Shown: piece by piece, positions 40,112 through 48,192 of the stretch
How positions within the stretch are numbered: position 1 is the first letter of the stretch
Layout of the letters: each line of letters begins with the position of its first letter
DNA from: AC-32 sp963728765
Lineage (GTDB): Bacteria; Actinomycetota; Thermoleophilia; Gaiellales; Gaiellaceae
NCBI GenBank assembly: GCA_963728765.1
Contig: CAVSKX010000001.1
Coordinates: forward strand, 496,001-560,000
Length of the DNA: 64,000 nt
Direction of reading: 5' to 3'
Notes under the pieces: model-generated
Told to the model about the DNA's origin: nothing
The model's database searches: none
The model's input: only the letters and a program-made list of their open reading frames with translations
Position numbers and translations under genes: made by a program

Positions 40112-42148
40112 TCAACGCCGCGCGCTGACGGTTCGGCTGCGGTTGCCCGCGCGGTCGATCACGTAGGCCGTGAAGCCGCGAACGGTGCCGCGGTGGCCGA
40201 TCTTCAACCGGCCCGCCCGCTTCACGGCCAGCTTCCGCCAGCGGCCGTTGACCGCGATCACGAGCGTGCCCGGCTCCGAGACGCGGAGCGTGATCGGCGC
40301 GAGCGAGAGCAGCCGCAGCGTCGGCCGCGCGCGGTCGATCTGCACGAGCACCCGCTGCGTCACCCCGAGCAGTGAGTCCGCCGCCGTGACGGAGACCACG
40401 TACTTGCCGTCGGGGAGGCCGCCGCCGTCCCACTTCAAACGCTGCGGACCGGCCTGGAGATCCTGTTCGAGGAGCGTGGCGACGAGCGCGGACCGACGCA
40501 GCAGGCGTACCTCCACGTGGGCCGGGCTCTGGAGCTGGAACCCGATCGTCGTGTCGTCCTGCCGCCCGTCACCGTTGGGCGAGAAGGCAGACGCGCTCGC
40601 CGTCGTGGCCGCAAGCGTGCGATCGATCCAGAAGCGCGTCGACGTCTGCACCTGCTTCGAGCCGGCCGTCGCCACGACGAGCAGCCGGTACCAGCCGTCG
40701 TTCACCGCCGCCGGGTCCCAGGTCAGCGTCTGCGTGCCGGCCTTGCGGGCCCCGTCGAACACGGTCGCAACGGTGTTGCCGAGCACGTCCTGCACCGTGA
40801 CCGTCACTTTCGCGACGGCAGAGAGCCGGTACTCGATCTTCGCCTGATCGCCGCGTCCGTCACCGTTCGGCGTGAGGACCGAGGGCACCATGCGGAGCTT
40901 CTGCAGCGAGAGCGGCGCAGGCGCATTCCCGATCGCGCCGGTCGCCGGGCGTGTCTGCGGCGCCGCGATCGCCCAGGTGTAGCGAGCCGTCGGCGCGGTG
41001 CTCGCATCCCACGTCCAGTCGACGCGCGTGCCGGTCCCGGTGCCGGTGGCGACAGTCGCCCCGGCGGCGTCGCGCACCGTCACCGTCCAGGTCGCCGAGG
41101 CGGAGAGCCGCGCGGTGAAACGGATCGGGCCGCCGAGAGCGCCGGTGACGACCGGCGAGTAGAGCTTCGGCAGGCCGGTCTTCGCAACCGCGGCGCGGAT
41201 GGACGGCAGCTGCGCGTACAGGCGCGCGCCCGGGCAGCTCGTGGGGTAGACGTCGCGGTGTCCGGAGATCGCGTTCAGCGTCACAACGCGGCCGGCCGGG
41301 TACTTGGGGTTGCCGGCCGAGACGCGCACCACCTTCGAGAGCGGGTCGACGTGCGCGAGGTCGAGGCGCCAGGCGATCAGCGAGATCAGCGCCGCGCGCG
41401 CGGCCGGGGTGATCGAGGTCGAGCCGTAGTCGCCGATCACCGCGATTCCGACCGAGCCGGTGTTGAAGCCCAGCGAGTGAGCACCGACAACCGGCTTCGT
41501 CACCCCGCCGTACCGGCCCTCGAAGACCTGGCCGTACTTGTCGACGAGGAAGTTGTAGCCGATGTCGTTCCAGCCGTTGCTCTTCACGTGGTACAGCTCG
41601 ATGCCGCGCACGATCGAGGCCGCCTGGGCCTTCGTGTACGAGTTGGAGCTCACGGTGTGGTGCACGAAGACGAGGTGCACTCCGTCGGCGTAGAAGGGCG
41701 CCCCGCGGCGGATCGACTCGTCGGCGTGCCAGCCCGCGCGCGTGATGATCGGCGGCGCGCCGGCGATCTGTGCTCGCTTCACCGGCGACGCGAGTCGCGG
41801 CGAGCGGATGAAGTACGCGCGCACGCGCGCGACCCTGCCCACGACCCGGTACCGGAACGCCGTCGACGCTCCAACCCACACCGGCTCACCGATGCGCCAG
41901 CCGTGGTCGGGCGGAGTGTCCTCGTCGGACGACTCGCGCCAGGAGCTCCAGCGTCCCGCGAGGTCGCGCGTTCTGAACTTGACGCTTCCGGGCCCGCGCC
42001 AGTGGATCCCCACAAGGTGGAACCGCCCGGCCGAGAGCACGCGCTGCGCAGCCTGTGGCTGGAGATCCCGCTGCTGCACGAGCCCGGATGCGAGCGAGGA
42101 ACCGGGGAACGCGAGCGCGAGCACGGCTGCGACGAGGAGCTTTCGCAC
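40112..42148 (-). CDS. Secreted N-acetylmuramoyl-L-alanine amidase with FlgD-like repeats
   Basis: This 678-residue exported protein has a signal peptide (LLVAAVLALAFPGSSLASG) and a PGRP/amidase_2 domain with zinc-ligand His residues in VFVHHTVSSNSYT and AISGHRDVYPTSCPG. C-terminal beta repeats each contain an NGDGRGD/NGDGRQDD-type calcium loop (two copies: LTPNGDGRGD and FSPNGDGRQDD) like FlgD Ig-like domains. It should cleave the peptide stem of peptidoglycan at the surface. It is convergent with the birA-like remnant and divergent from nfeD. Confidence 0.9.
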   Translation of the reverse strand: MRKLLVAAVLALAFPGSSLASGLVQQRDLQPQAAQRVLSAGRFHLVGIHWRGPGSVKFRTRDLAGRWSSWRESSDEDTPPDHGWRIGEPVWVGASTAFRYRVVGRVARVRAYFIRSPRLASPVKRAQIAGAPPIITRAGWHADESIRRGAPFYADGVHLVFVHHTVSSNSYTKAQAASIVRGIELYHVKSNGWNDIGYNFLVDKYGQVFEGRYGGVTKPVVGAHSLGFNTGSVGIAVIGDYGSTSITPAARAALISLIAWRLDLAHVDPLSKVVRVSAGNPKYPAGRVVTLNAISGHRDVYPTSCPGARLYAQLPSIRAAVAKTGLPKLYSPVVTGALGGPIRFTARLSASATWTVTVRDAAGATVATGTGTGTRVDWTWDASTAPTARYTWAIAAPQTRPATGAIGNAPAPLSLQKLRMVPSVLTPNGDGRGDQAKIEYRLSAVAKVTVTVQDVLGNTVATVFDGARKAGTQTLTWDPAAVNDGWYRLLVVATAGSKQVQTSTRFWIDRTLAATTASASAFSPNGDGRQDDTTIGFQLQSPAHVEVRLLRRSALVATLLEQDLQAGPQRLKWDGGGLPDGKYVVSVTAADSLLGVTQRVLVQIDRARPTLRLLSLAPITLRVSEPGTLVIAVNGRWRKLAVKRAGRLKIGHRGTVRGFTAYVIDRAGNRSRTVSARR

Positions 42149-42214
42149 TGGACGACCCGGGTTCGAGGGTGCCAGCCGACTTCCTCGGCCGCAAGGAAAT
42201 CCGCTGCTCGCCGG

Positions 42215-42220
42215 TAGAAT
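42215..42220 (+). promoter_or_regulatory. Putative -10 (TAGAAT) for nfeD-like gene
   Basis: TAGAAT lies 10 bases upstream of the GTG at 42231; no Shine-Dalgarno sequence is present between them. Confidence 0.4.
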
Positions 42221-42230
42221 CTTTACAAGC

Positions 42231-43529
42231 GTGAGACGGCCGTTCCTCTGGGCTCTCCTGGCCTCGCTGGCCGCGGCCCTGGCCGTTCCGGCGCTCGCCT
42301 CCGCCTCGGCCGCGCAGCCACGAGTCCTGGCGATTCACTTCGAGCTCGAGGTGAACCCGGTGACGTCGAGCTACCTCGATCATCAGCTCGACCGCGCGCA
42401 GAAGGACGGCTACGACGCGGCGGTGATCGTGATCGACACCCCTGGCGGCCTTTCCGAGTCGATGCGAAAGATCGTCAAGACGGAGATCGCCTCGAAGATC
42501 CCGGTGATCGCCTACGTCTCGCCGAACGGCGCCCGCGCCGCCTCGGCCGGCGTCTGGATCACGGAGGCGGCCGACGTTGCCGCGATGGCGCCCGCGACCA
42601 ACATCGGCTCCTCGACCCCCATCGACTCCAGCGGCCAGAACCTCGGCTCCGACCTGCGGCGGAAGGTGATCAACGACGCCGTCGCCTCGCTCGAGAGCCT
42701 GATGCGCTTCCACCACCGAAACCAGGCCTGGGCGGCCCAGGCCGTGCGGAACGCCTCCAACCTCGACGCGACCAAGGCGAAGAACATGGACGTCGTCGAC
42801 GTGCTCGCACCGACGCTGCCGGCGCTGCTGGACAAGATCGACGGTCAGAAGACCGCCGGCAAGAGCTTCACCCTCCACACCGCCAACGCGGAGATCGTGA
42901 ACGTCGAGCCGGGCTTTTTCACCCGCCTCTTGAACGCGCTGATCGACCCGAACATCATCCCGCTGCTCTTCCTGGCCGGGATCGCCGGGATTGGCTTCGA
43001 GATCTTCCACCCGGGCGTCGTGCTGCCCGGCGCGCTCGGCGCGATCGCGCTGCTGACGGCGCTGTTCGGCTTCGCCGTCCTGCCGATCAGCTGGGCCGGG
43101 CTCGCGCTGCTGATCCTCGGGGCAGCGTTGCTCGTGATCGACGCTCACGTCGTCAGTCACGGCGCGCTCACCATCTCCGGACTGACGAGCATCGTCGTCG
43201 GCTCGCTGCTGCTCTTCCATAACGCGCCGTCGCCCTACAACGACGTCAACGTGCCGGTGCTCGTCGTGTTCGCGGTGGGGCTCGGACTGATCTGGGTGTT
43301 CGCGCTGTCCAAGGCGGTGCAGGTCCGGCGGCGGCCGGTGACCGTCGGGCCTCACATGTTGGTCGGCGAGGTCGGCGAGGCGCGCCGCGACGACATGGTC
43401 TTCGTCCAGGGCGAGCTCTGGCGCGCGAAGCCGATCTCGGACGGGCCGCTCCGGCCGGGGCAGCGTGTGCGCGTGGCCGGCGTCGACCCCGGCCTCGTGC
43501 TGGAAGTCGAGCCGCTACCCAACGACTGA
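42231..43529 (+). CDS. NfeD-type membrane-bound serine protease homolog
   Basis: This 432-residue protein has a signal/anchor helix, a ClpP-like protease domain and a C-terminal NfeD membrane/OB domain. The protease part contains VIVIDTPGGLSESM and SPNGARAASAGVWITEAAD, in which the Ser of RAASAG is the expected nucleophile. Four membrane helices follow, then the OB fold VGEVGEARRDDMVFVQGELW. NfeD proteins work with SPFH/stomatin proteins, and one is encoded immediately downstream. Confidence 0.9.
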   Translation: MRRPFLWALLASLAAALAVPALASASAAQPRVLAIHFELEVNPVTSSYLDHQLDRAQKDGYDAAVIVIDTPGGLSESMRKIVKTEIASKIPVIAYVSPNGARAASAGVWITEAADVAAMAPATNIGSSTPIDSSGQNLGSDLRRKVINDAVASLESLMRFHHRNQAWAAQAVRNASNLDATKAKNMDVVDVLAPTLPALLDKIDGQKTAGKSFTLHTANAEIVNVEPGFFTRLLNALIDPNIIPLLFLAGIAGIGFEIFHPGVVLPGALGAIALLTALFGFAVLPISWAGLALLILGAALLVIDAHVVSHGALTISGLTSIVVGSLLLFHNAPSPYNDVNVPVLVVFAVGLGLIWVFALSKAVQVRRRPVTVGPHMLVGEVGEARRDDMVFVQGELWRAKPISDGPLRPGQRVRVAGVDPGLVLEVEPLPND

Positions 43530-43568
43530 GGCGCCCGCTTGCGGCGCCGACCGTCTAACGCACGGCCA
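43527..43568 (+). repeat. Family A stop-anchored hairpin repeat, short copy 3
   Basis: From the nfeD-like stop (TGA 43527-43529) the sequence reads GGCGCCCGCTTGCGGCGCC, the core hairpin. CCGTCT then follows almost at once, so the second hairpin is missing. Confidence 0.6.
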
Positions 43569-43622
43569 TGGACAGCAGCGCAAGCGCCCTGGACCGAGCA
43601 ACGCGGGTAGGATCCGGACGCT

Positions 43623-44390
43623 GTGGCTGCAGCACTGATCGTCGTCGTCGTCCTGCTGTTCCTCGTCGTGCTGTTCCTGGTCTCGGCGATCAAGGTGGCG
43701 CGCGAGTACGAGCGGGGGATCATCTTCCGGCTCGGGCGGCTGCTGCCGCAGCCGAAGGGGCCGGGCCTCTTCATCCTGATCCCGATCGTCGACCGGATGG
43801 TGAAGGTCGACCTGCGCACGATCACGCTGAACATCCCGCCGCAGGAAGTCATCACCAAGGACAACGTCCCGGTGCGGGTGAACGCGGTCGCCTACTTCCG
43901 AATCGTGGAGCCGAAGAACGCGATCGTGCAGGTCGAGAACTTCATGGTTGCCACGTCGCAGATCGCCCAGACGACGTTGCGGTCGGTGCTCGGCCAGCAC
44001 CTGCTCGACGAGCTGCTCTCCGAGCGCGACAAGATCAACTCGATCCTGCAGGAGATCATCGACGAGGCGACCTCGCCGTGGGGCATCAAGGTCTCGATCG
44101 TCGAGGTGAAGGACGTCGAGATCCCGTCGGGCATGCAGCGGGCGATGGCGCGCCAGGCCGAGGCCGAGCGCGAGCGGCGCGCGAAGGTGATCGCGGCCGA
44201 GGGCGAGTTCCAGGCCTCCGAACGGCTCAAAGACGCAGCGCTCGTGATCGAGAAGCACCCGATCGCCCTGCAGCTGCGCTATCTGCAGACGCTGCTCGAG
44301 CTCGGCTCGTCGGCGTCGACCACGATCGTCTTCCCGGCCCCGCTCGACCTGATCCGGCCGTTCCTCGAGAAGACCAACTCGGGCTCCTGA
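43623..44390 (+). CDS. SPFH/band 7 (slipin/stomatin-like) protein
   Basis: This 255-residue protein has an N-terminal membrane anchor (LIVVVVLLFLVVLFLVSAI) and an SPFH domain (REYERGIIFRLGRLL, DLRTITLNIPPQEVITKDN, AIVQVENFMVATSQIAQTTL). A coiled segment MARQAEAERERRAKVIAAEG follows. It likely forms a membrane scaffold with the NfeD partner. TAGGAT lies 9 bases before the GTG. Its stop overlaps the CTG of the GalT-like gene. Confidence 0.92.
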   Translation: MAAALIVVVVLLFLVVLFLVSAIKVAREYERGIIFRLGRLLPQPKGPGLFILIPIVDRMVKVDLRTITLNIPPQEVITKDNVPVRVNAVAYFRIVEPKNAIVQVENFMVATSQIAQTTLRSVLGQHLLDELLSERDKINSILQEIIDEATSPWGIKVSIVEVKDVEIPSGMQRAMARQAEAERERRAKVIAAEGEFQASERLKDAALVIEKHPIALQLRYLQTLLELGSSASTTIVFPAPLDLIRPFLEKTNSGS

Positions 44391-45265
44391 GGCCGGACCT
44401 CAGGGTCGACCCGCTCTCCGGCCGCCTGGTCGCAGTGGCACCGGGCCGCTCGACCCGGCCGGGAGCCGAACAGCCGGAGCTCGGGCCGCCGACCGAGGAG
44501 GAGCTCGAGTCGTGCCCGTTCTGCGAAGGGCGCGAGGGCCGGACGCCGCCCGAGGTGCTCGCCCTCGCAGCGAAGGACCGCGAGCCGGACACGCCCGGCT
44601 GGTGGGTGCGCGTGGTGCCGAACAAGTACCCGGCCTTCGAGCGGCAGGAGGTGGTCGTCCACTCGCCCCAGCACCGGCGCTCGATCGCCGAGCTCGGCCC
44701 GGAGCAGCTCGAGCTCGTGGCCGAGGCGTGGCGCCTGCGGGCCGCGGCGGCGGAGAGCGAGGGCATGACGATCTTCGCCTGCGTCAACGAGGGCCGCGCC
44801 GCCGGCGCGAGCCTGCTCCACTCGCACTCGCAACTCGTCTGGCTGGACGAGGAGCCACCGCTGCCGAAAGCCGAGCGCGGCGAGCCCTGCCGCCTCTGCG
44901 AGGCCCTCGAGGTCGAGCGCACCGAGGGAACGCGGGTCGTCGAGGAGCGCAACGGCCTCGTACTGCTCTGCCCGTACGCGAGCCGCTCCGCCTACGAGTG
45001 CCTGATCGCGCCGGTCGAGCACGAGGAGCATGCGTTCCCGAGCCCGCTGATCGGCGCAGCGCTGGAGCTCGCCGCCGAGGCGCTACGCCGTCTCACCGCA
45101 GCGGAAGGACAGCGGCCGATGAACCTCTGGCTCCACGAGGCCGGCCACTGGCACCTGGAGCTGCTGCCGCGCCTGAGCGTGATCGCCTCGCTCGAGCTCG
45201 GCGCGGGGCACTACATCAACACCCTCGCGCCGGAGCAGGCCGCCGCGACGCTGCGCGGCGATTAG
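44387..45265 (+). CDS. galT: Galactose-1-phosphate uridylyltransferase-like HIT-superfamily protein
   Basis: The 292-residue protein has a zinc motif CPFCEGREGRTPPE, the HIT-like active site LLHSHSQLVW (HxHxQ, as in GalT HPHGQ), CRLC, and the second-half GHWHLELLPRLS. The N-terminus LRVDPLSGRLVAVAPGR matches GalT. That segment requires a start at CTG 44387-44389, which overlaps the SPFH stop exactly as CTGA; no ATG, GTG or TTG is in frame nearby. It could act on another nucleotide sugar. It ends back-to-back with the BldC-like gene. Confidence 0.85.
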   Translation: MRPDLRVDPLSGRLVAVAPGRSTRPGAEQPELGPPTEEELESCPFCEGREGRTPPEVLALAAKDREPDTPGWWVRVVPNKYPAFERQEVVVHSPQHRRSIAELGPEQLELVAEAWRLRAAAAESEGMTIFACVNEGRAAGASLLHSHSQLVWLDEEPPLPKAERGEPCRLCEALEVERTEGTRVVEERNGLVLLCPYASRSAYECLIAPVEHEEHAFPSPLIGAALELAAEALRRLTAAEGQRPMNLWLHEAGHWHLELLPRLSVIASLELGAGHYINTLAPEQAAATLRGD

Positions 45266-45571
45266 CTAGTTCTGAGCGGCGACGCGGGGGTTCGTCTCGC
45301 GGAAACGGCGGGCGGCCTCGATCGCGGCGCCCAGGTTCAGGCCCTTGTCCTTGGCCTGCTTGATCAGCATGACCGTCTCGAGCGCGTCGATGTCGTAGAT
45401 GCGCTGCTTCTTCCCCTTGGTCGGGATCTGGGCCTTGTTCGTCCAGTAGTCGAGCTGCATCTTCGAGATCCCCGCGATCTGGCAGACCTGTCCGAGGTAG
45501 AGCTCGATCTTGTCGAGGTGCTCCGCGAGGTCGATCGGCTCGAGGAAGTCCGCAGCCCTGTCGTACGCCAT
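45266..45571 (-). CDS. MerR-type DNA-binding protein, BldC-like
   Basis: This 101-residue protein has a winged helix-turn-helix: YLGQVCQIAGISKMQLDYWT followed by IPTKGKKQRIYDIDALETVM. That is the MerR/BldC DNA-binding domain without an effector domain. BldC-like proteins bind DNA as head-to-tail arrays and control development in Streptomyces. I chose the second of two ATGs because GGAGG is then seven bases away. A TATAAG element lies at 45615-45610. Confidence 0.85.
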   Translation of the reverse strand: MAYDRAADFLEPIDLAEHLDKIELYLGQVCQIAGISKMQLDYWTNKAQIPTKGKKQRIYDIDALETVMLIKQAKDKGLNLGAAIEAARRFRETNPRVAAQN

Positions 45572-45623
45572 CATCCTGCCTCCTACGCCCGTGATACCCC
45601 CGCTTTGAACTTATACCGACCCG

Positions 45624-45639
45624 CTTCCAGCAATGGAAG
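45624..45639 (-). terminator. Hairpin downstream of gyrA
   Basis: CTTCCA and TGGAAG pair around four bases, 15 bases after the gyrA stop and before the bldC-like promoter. There is no T-run; on the plus strand the loop is a GCAA tetraloop. Confidence 0.35.
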
Positions 45640-45654
45640 AGGTCCCGAGCGAAC

Positions 45655-48189
45655 TTACTCGTTCTTATCGGAAATTGCAGGAGGAGCCGGCTCCGGCTCG
45701 ACCGGGCCTGCGGCCGCGTCGGCAGCCGCAGCCTCGTCCGACTCGGCCACGAGGGCGATGCTGGACACCTGCTCGTCACCGCGCAGCCGCATCACGATCA
45801 CGCCCTGCGTCGCGCGGCCGAGCCGCTTGATCTCGTCGACCGGCATGCGGATCACCGTGCCGCCGTTCGAGATCAGCATCACCTGGTAGCCGTCTCGCAC
45901 CGCGTGCGCCCCGGCGAGCTGGCCGCGGGCCTTCGTCAGCTGGACGGTCTTCACGCCCAGTCCGCCGCGGCCCTTCACGGGGTAGTCCTTCATGCGGGTC
46001 CGCTTGCCGTAACCCTGGTCGGTGACCACGAGCATGTCGAGCTCGTCGTCCGCGATTCCGGCGGCGATCACCTCGTCTTCCTTGCGCAAGCCCATGCCCT
46101 TCACGCCGGAGGTGGCGCGACCCATCGGGCGCACGTGGTCCTCGCGGAAGCGGATCGCCTGGCCCTTGCGGGAGACGAGGATGATGTCGTCGTTGCCCGA
46201 CGAGTGGAGCACGTCCACGAGCGCGTCCTCGTCGCGCAGCTTGATGGCGATGATCCCGTCGGCCTTGAGCGGGGTGTTGTACTCCTCGAAGCGCGTCTTC
46301 TTGATCATTCCCTTGCGCGTCGCGAGGACGAGGAACTCCGCCTCCTTGAACTCGCGCGTCGCGATCACGGCCCGCACCTGCTCGCCCTGGGCGAACGGGA
46401 GCAGGTTGACGATCGCGCGCCCCTTCGACTGGCGCGTCCCGAGCGGCAGCTCGTGCACCTTCAGGCGGTAGACCTTCCCGACCGAGGTGAAGAAGAGCAG
46501 GTAATCGTGCGTCGAGGCGACGAACAGGTGCTCGATGTAGTCCTCGTCCTTGAGGTCCATTCCCATCACGCCGATCCCTCCGCGTCGCTGCTCGCGGTAG
46601 GTCGTGACGGGTAGGCGCTTCACGTAGCCCGAGCGCGTGATCGCGATCACCATGTCCTCTTCCGCGATCAGGTCCTCGAGGTCGAGCTCACCCTCGGCGG
46701 CCACGATCTCGGTGCGGCGATCGTCGCCCTTGCCGTAGACCTGCTTGATCTCGAGCAGCTCTTCCCGGATCAGCGCGTCGATCCTCGCCTCGTCGCCGAG
46801 GAGCGCCCGCAGCTCGGAGATGCGCTCCATCAGGTCGGCGTGCTCGTCCTCGATGCGCTTCCGCTCGAGCCCGGTCAAGCGCTGGAGCCGCAGGTCGAGG
46901 ATCGCCTGCGCCTGGATCTCGGAGAGGTCGAACGTCTCCATCAGGCCGGTGCGTGCCGCGTCCGGGTCGGCGGAGGCACGGATCAACGAGATGACCGCGT
47001 CGAGGTTGTCGAGCGCGGTGAGGTAGCCCTGCAGGACGTGCGCGCGCGCCTCGGCCTTGCGCAGCTCGAACTTCGACCGGCGGGTGACGACCTCGCGCTG
47101 GAAGTCGAGGTAGTGATGCAGCAGGTCGCGGAGCGGCAGCGTGCGCGGCACACCGTCGACCAGGGCGACGGCGTTGTAGCCGAACGTCGTCTGCAGCGAC
47201 GTGTGCTTGAAGAGCTTGTTCTGGACGACCTGCGGAACGGCGTCCCGCTTCAGCTCGATCTGGATCCGCATCCCGGACTTGTCCGAGAGATCCTTGACGT
47301 CGGCCACCTCGGGGATGACCTTGTCGTTGACGAGCGCGGCGATCTTCGCGATCACGCCCTCGTCGCCGCCCTTCTTCACGCCATACGGGAGCTCGCTGAC
47401 GACGATCGCGGTGCGCCCGCCGCGCAGCTCCTCGATGTGAGAGCGGCCGCGGACGACGATGCGGCCGCGACCTGAGCGGTAGGCCTCGCGGATCCCCTCG
47501 CGCCCCACGATGATCGCGCCGGTCGGGAAGTCCGGCCCCCTGACGTGCTTCGTCAGCCGGTCGACGTCGATCGTCGGCTCGTCGATCATCGTCACCAGCG
47601 CGTCCACGACCTCGCCCAGGTTGTGCGGCGGGATGTTGGTCGCCATCCCGACCGCAATCCCGGCCGAGCCGTTCAGCAGCAGGTTCGGCAAGCGGGACGG
47701 GAGGACCTCGGGCTCTCGGCGCGACTCGTCGTAGTTCGGCTTGAAGTCGACCGTGTCCGCGTCGATGTCGCGCAGCATCTCGGTGGCGATGCGCGTGAGC
47801 CGGCACTCCGTGTAGCGCATCGCCGCGGCCGGGTAGCCGTCGATGTTCCCGAAGTTGCCCTGCCCGTCGACGAGCGGGTAGCGCATCGAGAACGGCTGGG
47901 CAAGGCGCACGAGCGTGTCGTAGATCGCCTGGTCGCCGTGCGGGTGGTAGGAGCCCATCACGTCGCCGACCACGCGGGCGCACTTGAGGCGCGAGCGGTT
48001 CGGCTGCAGGCCGGCCTCGTGCATCGCGTAGAGCACGCGCCGGTGCACCGGCTTGAGGCCGTCGCGCACATCCGGGAGCGCACGCGCGACGATCACGCTC
48101 ATCGCGTAGTCGAGGAAGCTCGAGCGCATCTCCTGCTCGAGCTCGCGCGGCTCGATCCGGCCCGGGCCTAGCGGTTCAACCGTCGCCAT
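45655..48189 (-). CDS. gyrA: DNA gyrase subunit A
   Basis: This 844-residue GyrA introduces negative supercoils with GyrB. The catalytic Tyr126 is in AAAMRYTECRLT. The resistance-determining region reads YHPHGDQAIYDTL with Gln87 at the position of E. coli Ser83 and Asp91 at that of Asp87. The C-terminal beta-pinwheel has the GyrA box QRRGGIGV and repeats such as GYGKRTRMKDYPVKGRGGLG. It ends in an acidic tail. It follows gyrB after a two-base gap. Confidence 0.97.
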   Translation of the reverse strand: MATVEPLGPGRIEPRELEQEMRSSFLDYAMSVIVARALPDVRDGLKPVHRRVLYAMHEAGLQPNRSRLKCARVVGDVMGSYHPHGDQAIYDTLVRLAQPFSMRYPLVDGQGNFGNIDGYPAAAMRYTECRLTRIATEMLRDIDADTVDFKPNYDESRREPEVLPSRLPNLLLNGSAGIAVGMATNIPPHNLGEVVDALVTMIDEPTIDVDRLTKHVRGPDFPTGAIIVGREGIREAYRSGRGRIVVRGRSHIEELRGGRTAIVVSELPYGVKKGGDEGVIAKIAALVNDKVIPEVADVKDLSDKSGMRIQIELKRDAVPQVVQNKLFKHTSLQTTFGYNAVALVDGVPRTLPLRDLLHHYLDFQREVVTRRSKFELRKAEARAHVLQGYLTALDNLDAVISLIRASADPDAARTGLMETFDLSEIQAQAILDLRLQRLTGLERKRIEDEHADLMERISELRALLGDEARIDALIREELLEIKQVYGKGDDRRTEIVAAEGELDLEDLIAEEDMVIAITRSGYVKRLPVTTYREQRRGGIGVMGMDLKDEDYIEHLFVASTHDYLLFFTSVGKVYRLKVHELPLGTRQSKGRAIVNLLPFAQGEQVRAVIATREFKEAEFLVLATRKGMIKKTRFEEYNTPLKADGIIAIKLRDEDALVDVLHSSGNDDIILVSRKGQAIRFREDHVRPMGRATSGVKGMGLRKEDEVIAAGIADDELDMLVVTDQGYGKRTRMKDYPVKGRGGLGVKTVQLTKARGQLAGAHAVRDGYQVMLISNGGTVIRMPVDEIKRLGRATQGVIVMRLRGDEQVSSIALVAESDEAAAADAAAGPVEPEPAPPAISDKNE

Positions 48190-48192
48190 TGA

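Noticed and set aside
41742..42230. Long N-terminal extension of the NfeD-like protein
   Set aside because: It is antisense to the amidase N-terminus; the signal sequence and a -10 element fit GTG 42231.
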